The notes: a model not told the origin generated them from the sequence alone. A stretch of DNA of 64,000 nt from Pomphorhynchus laevis (GCA_012934845.2 WNNJ02001327.1:29289-93288), one strand, 5' to 3'; positions 1-57,383 are shown, counted from the stretch's first letter. Made by a program: numbers and translations.

Positions 1-1190
1 ACCGAAGGAAATTTAATTATGAAAAAATTATAAAAAAAATTAAATTATGAAAATTTAATTTAAAATTTTGCAATTTTATTGATTTAAGAGATGTTTAAAG
101 TCTAAAAATATTTTTAATACATATTGTAGGCAGAAGTATCATTGCGACTCCGAATTTTGCCATACCAGCTTCATATCTTTTATTTAAGATTAGCTATTGA
201 ACATTTATTCTCAAATTTAACGTCCAATATATAGTCTATACCCAAATAAGTATTTTAAATGATTTTAGACAAAACAACAAGTTTCACCAAAATCAACATA
301 TCAAGTTGAAATTGCTTATATCTTTCATTTTAGATTAGCCATTGAACATTTATTCTCAAATTTAACGTCCAATATATAGTCTATACCCAAATAAGTATTT
401 TAAATGATTTTAGACAAAATCATAAGTTTCACCAAAATCAACATATCAAGTCGAAATTGCTTATTTAGGTTGCAATTTTGTTTGTTCCACCTTCCATATC
501 TTTCTATATTAAAAGTCGGATTGTACAAAATTTGTTCTGAAAATTTTTCGTTTTCTTACTTGCCCGCAGCATTCTGAGTTTAATAACTTTTCAAATATAC
601 AATTTGGAAAAAGTTGAAAGCATATTTGAAACAAGAGCCATTATTTACTTCAGAAATTATAAATTTGCACTCGTTTGATATTTGAAAGATTAAGCTATTG
701 ACCTGACAAGTTGTCGTTCGACTCCCAAAAATTCAAAAATGGTCCCTCGATTTTCTCTTCGCATTTAAAATGTTGTAATTATATAGATAATCCATCTAAA
801 ATACATTTTTGTGATCTTTCCAAAACGCTATATAATCTGTATACATATAAAAAGTTATTTGAAAATTAAAAATAATTTAAAAGAGTTTTAGATAAACCCT
901 TCACATTGTTCATCTCAAACAATAAAATTGAAGTCAAAAACGTTATTGAGATTAGTGCATAATTTGATAGATAGCATTTTACTGATATCAGCGAAAAAAT
1001 TACGCTGTCTAAAATTGTCTCTAAACTGATTTGCTTCGATTTTGATTTAAGCATGGGCTGCTTGCGCATTAGGTGTCATTTAATTTATAATTAATTTAAT
1101 TGAAAATAATAGATTATGCATGCAGCTAATAGCATATTTAACATATAAAACACAACAATAATCATTCTTTTAGTTCACAGTCTTCTCACT
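1..1190. other. Upstream AT-rich sequence, no gene seen
   Basis: Apart from a two-copy 145-bp tandem repeat at about 170-460, I see nothing here with coding or RNA character. It may be intronic or intergenic. Confidence 0.5.
170..460. repeat. Tandem duplication, 2 x 145 bp
   Basis: The block containing gattagctattgaacattt recurs 145 bases downstream with few changes, each copy ending in a run like caagttgaaattgcttat. It is a simple local duplication with no coding potential. Confidence 0.85.
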
Positions 1191-1194
1191 TCAA

Positions 1195-4100
1195 ATATAA
1201 CAGTCTAGGGGGATCAGATCTCTCTAGCATACACCAACATGCCGTCCTCTGGTTGAACCTTCAGGGTCTTTCAAACACCTGTGAGTTCAGTAGAGGAGGA
1301 CGATACTAGGTAATCTAGAGATGTGGAGCTTAAGAAATCTTAGTCTTTGCTCTGGGGGACGTCCTCTAGAAAAAAGACTAATCCCGAGATTGTTCAGGTA
1401 CTCCAAAGGCTTATATGGACACTCCCTCTTAATAAGAGATGCTTATTTCGTTATCGGGCCCATCTAGCTCTCTTAGGGACACTTTTGATCTATTTAAGTT
1501 TGATCCGGTCGACCATTTAACCGTAATGATAAACACCAGGTATTGTACTCGATGTGTGAAGATTGGGAGTGGTTGATTATTTAAAATGGAAGAGATAGAT
1601 GAGATTGCTAGTCCCTTCAATTTTTTATTTGTCATAGGGGAGCCATTAAAGACCACCACCTGCGATTTTGAAGAGTTTAGGAGAAGAATGGAAGGGGATA
1701 GATGGCCTTTTAATCATAAAAAGAAACATTTGATGATACTACATCTTTGCACCTTCGTCCAGCAAACAAAGATGTTGTATCATCAGCGTATACCACTAAA
1801 TGTTGTTGGCGTTTAAAATGTTTGAAAAGTACAATGAAGGCAGCACGATATAAGATAGGGGAAAGCTGGGAGTTTTGAGGCACATTTGTGAAAGGATAAA
1901 ATTGACGTGCATAAGGGTCTTCTTCATAGGAAAACCGCTTGGTATACAGCAAAATCTCCACTCTTTTAGCAATTTTATCATGCAGCTCGATGGACCTGAG
2001 AGAAAATATAATAAAAGGAATGGATATACGTTTAAATGTAGTGGAAAAGTAAAAGAAACCGCTACAGCAAGCTGATGACTGTTTTATTGGCGAAACAATG
2101 CACTTTACCAATTGCTTAATGAACCGAGCGACATTTTACAAACCCATGAAAACTAGTGGGATTAAATTATCCCTACATAGACAGGCGCGAATTCTACCTG
2201 CAAGCGCTTTTTCGTAGATGGAGATGAGAGAGTTTTGAATCGAAATGGGCTGCAGATCTTTAGGACATGTAATCGATTTTTTCTTTACTAAAAATACCAT
2301 TCGGCTGATTTTTCTGTTGGCTATATCGGAAGGAGTGGCTAAAAGCATTGTGATGGTGACATCATTTCTCTGACTCTGTCAAAAGCTGACAGACCGAATG
2401 GAGAGTGGCGCTTGGATTTTGGAGGTACCCGGAAGTGGACCTCAGGAATTCAGGATATATGTAGCAGATAAGTCCCTACTCATGAAATCACCTTAAGGTG
2501 GGATCGGTTAATGAGATTAAGTGGCTCCATAATTGTATAAGGACAGTGACCCCTTCAGAACATAGGTAGCATAAGGCCTATGCTACCTATCCAGTCTGAT
2601 GCCCTCTTTTCCACAAACAAACTTCTCCTTCTTGAATATCTTCCAAAATGAAGACTGAGAAGTATTAATACGAGCAATTCTGGCCTCTTCCCCACTCGAC
2701 TGGAGTACATATTTTTAGAGCTTCCGTACTCTTTCGTGAGGGCTTGCTGAAAAGAAACAGATAGGTTGGGAAGGTCTAGTATTTTTGCTAGGACCTTGAG
2801 TTTTGTCCGAGTGGGATTAAATATTCGACCTTTATAGGTGATCGAAAGTATTGTGGTAGCTTGCGATGAGAATTAGGGATTAAATCAGGTCTGACTCGCA
2901 TTTTCTACAATAAGGAAAAGTCGGATAATTGCATGGAAGAATGTTACTCTGATTCAATCAAAATAGAACCTCCTCCTCAGCAACGAATTTTCCTCTAACC
3001 GCTAACGGGTAGGTCGTGCAAGGTGGCAAACTTTTTGTGCAACTGCTAAATACAGAAGGACATAACAGCCACTTCACATGTAGCAGTAGTATGTCGATGA
3101 GATAATTTGTTTTTGTGCAATGGAAGGTAGAGGACGGTAGTTTGTGAATATTATATACGTTCCTGGCTCTGCGGAGTGCTGCATTAATTCAACGACCAGT
3201 TCTGTCTTTGAAGTCTCCGAGTAACATGTCATAACCGCTACCTAATATTCTATCTGATCATGGTTTTTGTGAATCTATTCCTGTCGAATATGGTGGATAT
3301 TGGCTATGTTGATAGGTTTACCCTTCTTCCAGGGTGATATCGATAAGCAAGACAGTGTCGGGCAAAAGTAGTTCAGTAAGAGGGAAGATCTTTAGTGGCT
3401 CTTAACTAAGGTTAGAAGACGTTTAAATAAGGATAAGTGAGGGGTTATATAAGAAGTGAAGGGGGTAGTTATGCGCTTTGGTATAAATCGAGTAATGTCC
3501 TAGGGATACCGGATATATCTAGTTTCCTAATGGACTCTAACATAGGCATATCAATCAGGGTAAAGGCTAAGAGCAGAAGCAGCTCTCGAGTTCCACAAAG
3601 GCTAAGTGGTCCTAAGGAACCACTTAGCCCATCCTTGCTCAAGAAAGTTTTATTATTTCCCATGTTATTTAATTCCAACTTTTTCATTTTGTTTCATGGC
3701 CTGATTGGGATAGTCTCGTTGAAATACGAAGATCGTTTGTTAGTTGCAACTGTAGTAACCGGAAAAGAATAGGGAAGGGGGTCATCCACGCCTCCACCAG
3801 CTTAGTGATCAGCCCCTTCAATTTTGTCGAAGATTCTCTCTGCCTTTTTCTTCAATCAGCCGTAATACATCATCCAGTCTGAGGCTTGGCATGGCCGCAT
3901 TTTGGGAATTTGAAATCATACCCGCATCTTTGAAATTTGAAGAAATCTTGCCATGCACGTGCGTCGTGTGTCAGCTCTGGTATTTTTAGGACAAGATGCA
4001 CTTGTGTGATCAGTCAGTGTGGTTAAGTTCATAGTTGTTCCATAACGGGATTGCATTACATCCATCATAAACGTGGTTTGTGCCCTTCGAGCTACAAACT

Positions 4101-4860
4101 CCACACTTTTGTGGTAGTTGGCGACTGGACCCCAAATGTCTTCAGTTGTGGCATAGTTTGCAAGAGGGGTATGTTATGATGTTGGATGAGATGTGTACCA
4201 ACTTCAGGTTTCAACCCATAAATGGGTTGCATTCTGAGTTTGCCAGGATTAGTACATTCGCCTCGAATGTATTAACGAATGCTATAATTAGGGGGTTACC
4301 CCCATTACCCGTTATGAATCTTATAATAGATAAATCATATTTCTTACCAAGCTTCAATAAGTCATCGCCATTAAGGTCCGGTAGTATGTTCGTAATCTTA
4401 AGCGAGGCTTGAATGGGCCTACAGAAAAGCGTACCTTTATCTTTAAGATGACAATTAAAGAAGTCTATATACTTCTTCACAAGATCTGGACTTGCGAAGG
4501 AAATTATGTAAGAGTTGACGAATGATTGCACCGAATTAATAAAGACTCTGCTCTTGTAGTTACCGATAAAGCTATTTAGAAAAATATTGAACATTTGGTT
4601 TTGTGCTACAGGAGTAGTGGCTGTAATTATAAGTAAATTTTCGATCTTCTCACTAGAAGTAAGCTCCTCCTGTAGCACCTGGTTGTTAATGTTAAAAATA
4701 CCACTAACATTAGTTTATCGTTGAGTGTCAGTCGTTGAATTAATGGGCATTGTAACTGGAACAGGCAACCTTGCTTCTGCAATATTGAAATATCTAATAC
4801 CTTTGATGTCCCGCACTTATTAAATTGCACATGTTATCATTCGCTGAATTTAGGTAAGAT
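1195..4860 (-). mobile_element. LINE-A copy 1, broken
   Basis: A non-LTR retrotransposon lies on the minus strand. From right to left it holds an ORF1-like region (about 4830-3900, followed by cysteine-rich remnants), an apurinic-type endonuclease region (about 3690-2900), and a reverse transcriptase (about 2400-1210) with VVYADDTTSLFAG at about 1790, the RT catalytic box. The RT is followed by a thumb/C-terminal region. ORFs are interrupted by many stops and frame changes, and segments between endonuclease and RT are missing. ORF1 plus endonuclease plus RT with no RNase H resembles the Jockey/I/R1 superfamily. I cannot fix the clade by eye. Confidence 0.85.
3600..3631. repeat. Short perfect palindrome in LINE-A copy 1
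   Basis: ggctaagtgg and ccacttagcc face each other around about ten bases, forming an 11-bp hairpin. It is absent from the aligned part of the other LINE-A copies I inspected, so it is probably a local inverted duplication. Confidence 0.7.
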
Positions 4861-4954
4861 AATTGATAATAAATTTTATAACCGATAAAAAATAACTGAC
4901 AAACTAAAAAAGAAAGAGACATGAAAACAGGACTTAAAGAAACGATTACTTTTC

Positions 4955-7390
4955 CCGTATTCTAATATTATGACCTCGGGTCAAGCGGGATCTGAGCCCT
5001 CCAGCCAATCCAACACGTTGATCTCCGACTGAACCACCAGGGGTCTCTCCCCCATAAGAATCCAATCGAGGCGGACTATGCTTGGTAATCGCGAGATGAG
5101 GAGCTTGAGAAACCTTAGTATTTGCTCTGGGGGGACGTCCTCTTAAAAAAGACTAATCCCAAGATAGCTCAAGTACCCCAGACACGCACTTGAGTTTTCC
5201 CATTCAATGACAGATGCTGAGCACGTTTCATGGCCCACCTAGCTCTCTTCCGAATACGTTTGAGTCTGTCCTGTTCAGCTTTCGCTGACCTGTTCACCGT
5301 AATAGTGAACACCAGGTATTTTACTCTACTTGTGAAGGTAGGAAGAGGTTGAGTAGTCAATGTGGAAGAGAGCTGAGAGTGCTAATCTCTTTAATTTTTT
5401 ATTTGTCGCAGGAGCGCCACGAAAGACAACAACTTGCAATTCGGAGGAGCTTAAAATAAGATTGGATATTGGTAACTGATCTTTTAATCTTAAAAATAAA
5501 CGGCTGATGTCAGAGATTACATCTTTGCACGTGCATCCAGAGAACAGGGCTGTGGTATCATCAGCGTATACCACTAGATGTTGGCTGCGTTTAAAGTTTT
5601 TGAAAATTTCAATGGAGGCAGCAAGATACAAGATTTGAGAAAGTGGGAAACATTAAGGCACACATGTAATAGGATAGAACTGACGTGCACCAGGGTCGTC
5701 TTCATAGAAGAATTGCTTGATATATAACAATATTTCCATCCTGTTAACAATTCTTGCAGGTAACCCAATGGACCTGAGAAAGGAAACAACAAAGGGAATG
5801 GAGATGAGGTCAAATGCAGCAAAGTAAAGGAAAACAACTACAGCGAGTTGATGACTGTTATCCCAACACAACTGATGCACTTCACCAATTGCTTAAATAA
5901 CCAAGCGACCTTTGACAAACTAATGAAAACTCGCCGGGATCAAGTTACGCATACTTAAATGGTCGCGGATTCTATGCGCAAGCGCTTTTTCGTAGATGGA
6001 GATGAGGGAGTTTTGAATCGAAATGGGCCGAAGGTCTTTAGGACATGAGATCGGACTACGCATGGGTAAAAAATTCTACGACAAATATTGATGCCGGCTA
6101 CATCGAATGGTAAGGCTAAACGCATTGTGACGGCCACTTCTCTTCTTTAATCGGCTGTCAAAAGCTGAGAGACCTGAGATGATACTGGATCGATGGATTT
6201 GTAGGTGCCTGGAAGTTGACCCCAGGAGTTAAGGATATTTGTAACAGATAAGTCCCTGCTCGTAAAGTCACCTTAAGACGTGATTGGTTGGGGAGATTGA
6301 GTGGCTCCATAGTTATGCACGGATATTGATTTTTTCAGAACTATGTCAAGACCAATGCCCCCAATCAATCCCACAGCTCTTTCCCTCCAGCAGACAAACT
6401 TCTCTCTCTTGAATATCTTCCAAAAGAAAGACTATGAAGGGTTAAGGTGAGCCAGACTCGCCCTATCCCTGCTCAGCTGAAACCTATATATAGAACTCCA
6501 GTATTCTTTCGAGAGTGTCTATCTGGCGGAAACAGAGAGATTGGGAGTGCATAGCATTTTAGCCAGGACCTTGAGTTTTGCTGGAGTAAGATTGTGAATA
6601 CGACCTTTATAGGTAGTCGAAAGAAACGCGGTAGCTTGCAATGAGAGGTAGGAATTGAATTCGGTCAAACTATCATTACCAATTATGGGGAAGAGTTAGA
6701 TAGCTGTCTGAAAGAAAGCCCCTTCGATGGGATTAAAGTGAAACCTCCTACTAAGCAACGTATCTTCCTCTATCCGCCAACGAATTAGGTCATGAGAGGT
6801 GGTCTGTTTTTGGCGCGACTGCTCAGTACAGATGGGTTTCAACAACCACATCTTATGAAGCAGTAATATGTCGAGGAGATAATTAGTTGTTAAGCAATGA
6901 AAGGCGGGGAACGGTGGTTTGTGGATATTGTAGTCGATTCTGACTCAGCGGAGTGCTGCATTAATTCAACGAGAAGTTCTGTCGTTGAAGCAACGAGTAA
7001 CATTTCATGGCCACTAGCTAATATATGATCCATGAGCTCACAGTTGTTTTGAATTTTCCCTTTCTAATATAGATATTGGCTATACTGATACGTTTACCAT
7101 TCTTACAAAGTGATATAGCTAAACAAGACAGGGTTGGACAAGAATAGTTTAAAAAGAGAGACGATCTTAAGAAGCATTTAACTAGGGTTAAAAGACCTGG
7201 AGATGAAGAAAGGTGGTGAGGGGTTATGTACAAAGTAAAGTGGGTGTAAATGTGCCTTGGGATAAATCGAGTAATATCCTGCGGGATACAGATAGACCAC
7301 GTCTCCTGATAGACTACAACATTTGCATCTCTACCTGATGGAAGGCTTCCTGAATCCACTGACGGATATTCAGTTATAAAGGCTTAATCC
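4955..7390 (-). mobile_element. LINE-A copy 2, broken
   Basis: This minus-strand copy holds the endonuclease at the right (DANVVVYQET near 7310, the endonuclease QET motif), a linker region, and the RT at the left (HLVVYADDTTALFSG near 5560), ending with a C-terminal Trp-rich region near 4990. Stops and frame changes interrupt it. It abuts copy 3, which is in the opposite orientation, at about 7390. ORF1 is missing. Confidence 0.85.
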
Positions 7391-8930
7391 AACCCAGTCT
7401 TCCTTCTGAAAGATATTCAAGAAGGAGAAGTTTGTCTGTTGTAGGGATAGAGCATTGAGCTGGATTGGAAAAATAGGTCTTGATAAGCTTTTGGAAGAGT
7501 CACAATCCCTACATAATTATGGAGCAACTCTATCACCTCAACAATCTTGCGTTGGGGTGACTTCAGGAGTAGAGACTTATCTGTCACTGATATTCTTAAC
7601 TCCTGGGGGCCTCTTCCTGGCACCACCAGATCGGTCGCTCCACTCTCTTCTCGTGTTGGTAAGCTTTTGACAGCTTAACAAAGAAGATAAGTGCTCGTCA
7701 CAATGCTTTAAGCCACCCCTTCCTATGTAATCGGCCTTAACATTAGTAGAGGTGCTTTTATTCCAAAAAAATCCGGTCCCTTGTCCTAAAGACCGCGGCC
7801 CATTTCGATTCAGAATTTCCTCGTGTCGATCTACAAGAAAACGCTTGCGTTTAAAATCCGCGATCATCTATTAGGCGAAACTTAATCTTACCAGGTTTCA
7901 ATGGGTTCGTCAAACATCCATCGGTTCATTCGGCTGTAGGTGAAGTGCATCAGTTTTGTCAGGAGAATAGTCATCAACTTGGTGTGGCTGTTTTCCTTGA
8001 CTTTTCTGCTGCATTCAACCGAATCTTCATTCCCTTTGTTATCTCTTCTCTCAGGTCCCTTGGGTTGCCTGCGAGAATTGTTAACAGGGTGAAAAAAACT
8101 GCTGTACACCAAGCGATTCTATTATGAAGACGACCCTGATGCGCGTCAGTTCAACCCTATTACGGGTGTGCCTCAACGATCACCTCTTTCTCCAATCTTG
8201 TATCTTTCTGCTTCTATTGAGTTCTTTAAAATATTTAAACGCGAACAACGTCTAGTGGTTTACGCTGATGATACCACAGCCCTGTTCTCTAGACGCAGGT
8301 GCAAAGACGTAGTCTCGGACATCAGCCGATTCTTTTTAAGATACAGAGACCAGTTACCCAAGTTCAATCTTATTTTAAACTCCGTCAAATCGCAGGCGGT
8401 TGTCTTCCATGGAACCCCTGCAACAAAGCGAAATCTTATGAGATAAGCACTCTCTGCGCTCTCTTCTATTTTGACTAATCAACTCCTCCCTGTCTTCACA
8501 AGTCCTGTAAAATACCTGGGGTTCAACGTTACAGTGAACTGGTCGGCGAAAGCCAACCTGGATAGACTTAAACGTATCCTGAAGCGAGCCAGGTGGGCCC
8601 TGAATCGGGCCCAACATCTGTCATTGAAAGGAAAAACTCAGGAGCGTCACAGGGGCACTTGGGCTATCTTGGGATTAGTCTTTTTCTCAAGAGGACGTCC
8701 CCAAGAGCAAAGGCTACGGTTTCTTAAGCTCTACATCTCTCGCTTACTCAGCATAGTCCGCCTTGATTGGACTCTTCGGGAGGGGGTGATATACCCCCGG
8801 GTGGTTCAGTTAAGAGCGGCGTGTTGTATTGGTTGGAGGGCTCAGATTCCACTAGACCCGGGGCCATGAAGATGATTAAAGAAGTGGACAAGTTTTACGG
8901 TAAACGATAATTTCTGACGGCTTTTCTTTC
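7390..8930 (+). mobile_element. LINE-A copy 3, 5'-truncated RT
   Basis: A plus-strand copy begins inside the linker before RT (SWIGKIGLDKLLEESQSL near 7460). It runs through RT fingers, RLVVYADDTTALFSRRRC (near 8250), the thumb (GFNVTVNWSAKANLDRLK), and a C-terminus ending CCIGWRAQIPLDPGP near 8865. Its 3' tail extends to about 8930. It is the best-preserved RT 3' half in the window but still has frame breaks. It is head-to-head with copy 2, both 3' ends pointing outward. Confidence 0.88.
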
Positions 8931-10611
8931 TATTTTTGTTTTAATACTATTTTCCTATGTACTATTTTTGTTAAGAAAATCATTATTATTAGTCCATTAT
9001 ATCCTCATCAAGGAAACGCAATGAAATGCTGGCAATGAATGCTAGCAATGCAATGTAAATCCATGCTTGTTTCACATTTTGAAAAAGTGTTCTGAAGAGA
9101 GCTAGAAGGGTTCTGAAATGGACCCAACGTCTGTTATTAAAAGTCAGTGCTCAGGTGCGCCTTCGGTGCACATGAGCAATCTCTGGATTAGTCGTATTTT
9201 CAAAAGGACGTCCCACAGAGCAAAGACTAAGATTTCTGAAGCTCCTCACGTCGAGACAACTGACGTAAGGAGCTAGTGTGTGCTGGTGGGACCTGATCCC
9301 CATAAATTACTGGCCTAGAAAACTGCTGCTTATATTCAACTCTAAAACTGTTCTGTATTTTGTGTTGTGCTTTCTGATGTTTTTTATTTGTTATAAGCCG
9401 CATGATGTTTTTCTTTTTAGTAATAGAATCCATTATTATTTTCACATATTTGAAAATGTAAAATGTTGATTTATAATTTTTATACTTCTACCTTAATCAG
9501 CATTTCCTGATTAAGGCAAATAATGATCGTAATATTTGCTAATGATTTGTTTAAATATATATCTCGTGTTGTTCTAATCTATATATGAGGTCATATTATT
9601 TTGTTACTACTCTAGAATCAGAATCGAGGAAAAATCGGGAATAAACTTATTTAACAAGATCATACATTTTTTGTTTAGACAAAAATAAAATAAAATTTTA
9701 AATCACAAAACTCATAACTTTTAGATCAGTAAACTACTGTACAGGGTTTCTTTTCTTCTATATTTATTCGTTCGGTATTTTGATAAATATTTTGAAGAAT
9801 GAAGTATACACAAGCACAGTGGGCATTTTAATGCCCAATTTTGTAATTTATTTGATAAATGCAAAATAGTAGCTACAGATTATTTATTTCAATCTAACAT
9901 ATAAATATTAGGTACTGGTGTGTACTATTTTCGATTCCTCAAATGTGAAGAAGATACTTAGATGTTTAGAATTCGGTTTGTAAAGCTGAATCTATCAACA
10001 TTTTGTGTTTTTAGTGGATTTCATTATAGAAAACAAACGGATCATTTTTATAAAATGCAGTTTATCTCTAAATGATTTTAAATATAAACGAGTCATCGAA
10101 AAATTTTTTTTACTTTTATCACACAAGTCTAAATTGAGAACAGATTAGGTAAAAAGAAAAATACTTCTTTAATACACGCACTCACCGAAATATATGAACT
10201 ATGAGAGTAGACATATAAACCTCGTACATTCAAACATCTAAATGAACAAAAAACCTGTCGAGGATCGATAAAACTAAAATAAAGTTGATAGTTCGCCAAT
10301 TAAATAGCCGGAAAACTAACAATTCTAAATTATGGATTTATGAAATAAATCCATAATATTTTATTTAGTATCCATGATACCAAATGAAATAATACAATTA
10401 AATTGAGGACGAACAAACTGGAAGAAAGCACATTTAAATTGAGAAATAATCCTAAGAAATGAATCCACAGAATTATTAAAATATTCAAATTACGTATAAA
10501 TAAAATTAGCAAGCCGAAATATATCAAATTAACCTATTAAATTTCTCAATTATAAGTATATATTTAAACACTTGGAGAAAATGCTGTAAGCAGTTAGTAT
10601 TTTCCGTTTAG
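8930..10611. other. AT-rich non-coding sequence before exon 1
   Basis: Besides a LINE-A fragment at 9045-9260, nothing here looks coding or structured. It is probably intron upstream of the first recognised exon. The signal-peptide exon was not found in it. Confidence 0.5.
9045..9260 (+). mobile_element. LINE-A fragment (RT C-terminus)
   Basis: The sequence matches the RT C-terminal part of copy 3: gagctagaagg, ctgttattaaaagtcagtgc and aaaggacgtcc..cagagcaaagact correspond to the RARW / LSLKGKTQ / GRPQEQRL segment. It is short and degenerate. Confidence 0.75.
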
Positions 10612-55431
<44,820 letters not shown>

Positions 55432-56784
55432 GTAAGTTTTACGATTATACAGATTTTTTATAAACTGGGTTTCTATTTAAAATTCCTGTATTATAGTTAT
55501 TAAAAGACTACAATGAAAACCAAAAATAAATATTATGAAGATATTGCATTAGTTCAGCGTTGTCGGCTAAATTTTGACAAAAAAATAATTTATACTATTA
55601 AAACTTTAATTTTATTTAAAAAGAATGAAACTTTATATATATTTAATCATTTTAAGACGGCTGCTTTTTTTTCCAAAAAAAAACAGAAAATTTATTAAAT
55701 ACACACTAAAGCTTTAAATTTTCTAAAGTAATTTAAAAGCTAGATTAATTGATGATTCTAATACAGTGAATTATTTAACATTCCTGTATAAAATAAAATA
55801 AATTTAATTCTTAAGTTTAAGTTCACTCTTAATAATCTAAAACAACTCTTTGTAACTCATTTTAATATTTTTACACCATGAGCGAACAAATATTATGCAT
55901 AAATACATTTTCTGGAAATTTTTATAAATTATATTTAACTTAATTATTGTAGATTGAAGTGACTTCAATATTGATATTAGATACATGGTTCCTTTACTAC
56001 TAGTAATTTATTTACTTAATAAAATTATAATTTTTTTAAGTTATAATTCATATAATTATCTTGAATTATGAATAATCATGTTGTGACCACAATAATTTCT
56101 ATGCTTACAACATAGATGATTTGTTGTTGGCTGAAAACATGTGAATTCAATCAACTAACATAATAAAGTATTATAAAACCGTTGGGTTAGATTATTTTTA
56201 ATGTGCAAAAGTACATTTTGTAATCTTCAATTGTGTATTATGTAAAAGTATGAACCGAAACTAGTCAATAAATTTTATATTCTTTTCCAACCAGTTATGT
56301 ATATTTCATTGGATCAGCAGTGAGCATATGCCTAAATTTCGTGTTTCGAGCCTGTTACTGTTTCTGCTGAACTCCTTGTCACCGAAATGCTCGTTTAAAT
56401 TTAGCTTATATACCAAATTACACAATTTATGTGTTCTATAATTTGTGCGCGCTAACTGTTATTCGCAATTCAAATCCACCAGACACCGAATATATATAAA
56501 TTTAAAAGTAATCAAATTGACTCAAGAATTATTGTTGAGTCAATTTTATTTGTAATGATTTTGTTTCTGTTTTAATTGCTTTTATTGAATTGTATAAATT
56601 GTTCGGAACATTACATGGTGTGCAATATAACTGAAGAAGACTGTCATAGAGTCGAAACGTTTTAAATAAATTTTAGATTTCAAAATCTCTTTTTTCTGGT
56701 AATAACTATCTATTTCATTTTAGTTCATTTTAGTTCATTTTTGTTAAACTATTTATTTCATATATATAAATAAATATATATATA
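55432..56784. other. Sequence after exon 17
   Basis: AT-rich presumed intron. Bases 56185-56300 repeat the block near 54695-54795 (cttcaattgtgtattatgta). It includes a partial copy of the 53-kb Penelope-like end (56325-56490), a minimal hammerhead motif and a ttcattttag triple repeat (56719-56748). Confidence 0.6.
56615..56665 (+). ncRNA. Minimal Penelope-type hammerhead motif
   Basis: CTGAAGA (56631-56637) is followed by GACT..AGTC (stem II, 4 bp) and GAAACGTTTT. CTGAAGA, a short hairpin and GAAACGTT is the form of the reduced-stem-III hammerheads widespread in Penelope-like elements, in normal strand order. The flanking stem I and the cleavage strand are not evident. Confidence 0.6.
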
Positions 56785-57172
56785 CAATCTGAAGAATATG
56801 CTCGATTTGAACTCTTACTTAAATATACGGAAAGAATTGCTATTCGCAATCTCGAGCAATACCGATTCAAACAAAACTTTTATGATTACATAGAAAGAAT
56901 TGATCCACTCAATCTCGGTTTCTTACAGTCAAGCATCCAAAAGTTTGATCCTCTGGTTGTTTATGATGGTCTGCATTGCAAATTGTTGGATTTAAGAGCT
57001 AACGCCACCAACAATTTAAGCTAGATGTCGGAAATGCATTTTCACAATGTCACAGAGGCAGCCGAAACGGCGTGTGATAGTTCATCTTACTGACGATGGC
57101 TGCCGGCTATCACATGACCGTCTAGGAGTGACGAAAGTTTGCAGACTGAAGAATATGCTCGATTTGAACTCT

Positions 57173-57174
<2 letters not shown>
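56785..57174 (+). mobile_element. Small ribozyme-bearing Penelope-like unit with terminal direct repeats
   Basis: ctgaagaatatgctcgattt..gaactcttac (about 30 bases) occurs at 56788 and 57146, enclosing 358 bases. The unit holds an open frame starting EEYARFELLLKYTERIAIRN and ending ATNNLS-stop (about 78 residues, no start Met seen), then the reversed hammerhead-like motif. The second repeat runs straight into a TA microsatellite, and TA-rich sequence also precedes the first. This fits a 5'-truncated tandem unit of a Penelope-like element, with the ribozyme just before the ORF start. Confidence 0.6.
57057..57132 (+). ncRNA. Reversed hammerhead-like motif, intact core
   Basis: GGCAGCC (57057-57063), GAAA (57064-57067), CGGCGTGTGATAG (57068-57080), TCTTA then CTGACGA (57090-57096), GGCTGCC (57098-57104), CTATCACATGACCG (57107-57120), TC, then TAGGAGTGAC (57123-57132). 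Stem II is 7 pairs, stem III 14 pairs with one bulged A, stem I 5 pairs including one G-U. The cleavage triplet would be GUC at 57120-57122. Confidence 0.6.

Positions 57175-57225
<51 letters not shown>
57171..57225. repeat. (TA)n microsatellite
   Basis: About 54 bases of TA between the small Penelope-like unit and the satellite array. Confidence 0.98.
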
Positions 57226-57227
<2 letters not shown>

Positions 57228-57383
57228 TTTTATCGTATGAGATCATGAAGATCGATTGAAATCGGGACTGGTGATCCTTTGATGGATGCTTATTTATGTA
57301 ATGAATAGTTGCTAGGTCACACGAGGTGACTTTCGCATTGAAAACCAGCTACATAATCCTTCCTTCATGATATCCAATTCCAT

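Noticed and set aside
9278-9469. Hydrophobic open frame as the missing signal-peptide exon
   Set aside because: It lies in LINE flank sequence, has no convincing donor and no adhesion-like sequence after the hydrophobic stretch.
57061-57132. Reading the 57-kb motif as an ordinary type I, II or III hammerhead
   Set aside because: The strand order cannot be rotated into any of the three types within one copy; an ordinary fold would need a second copy.
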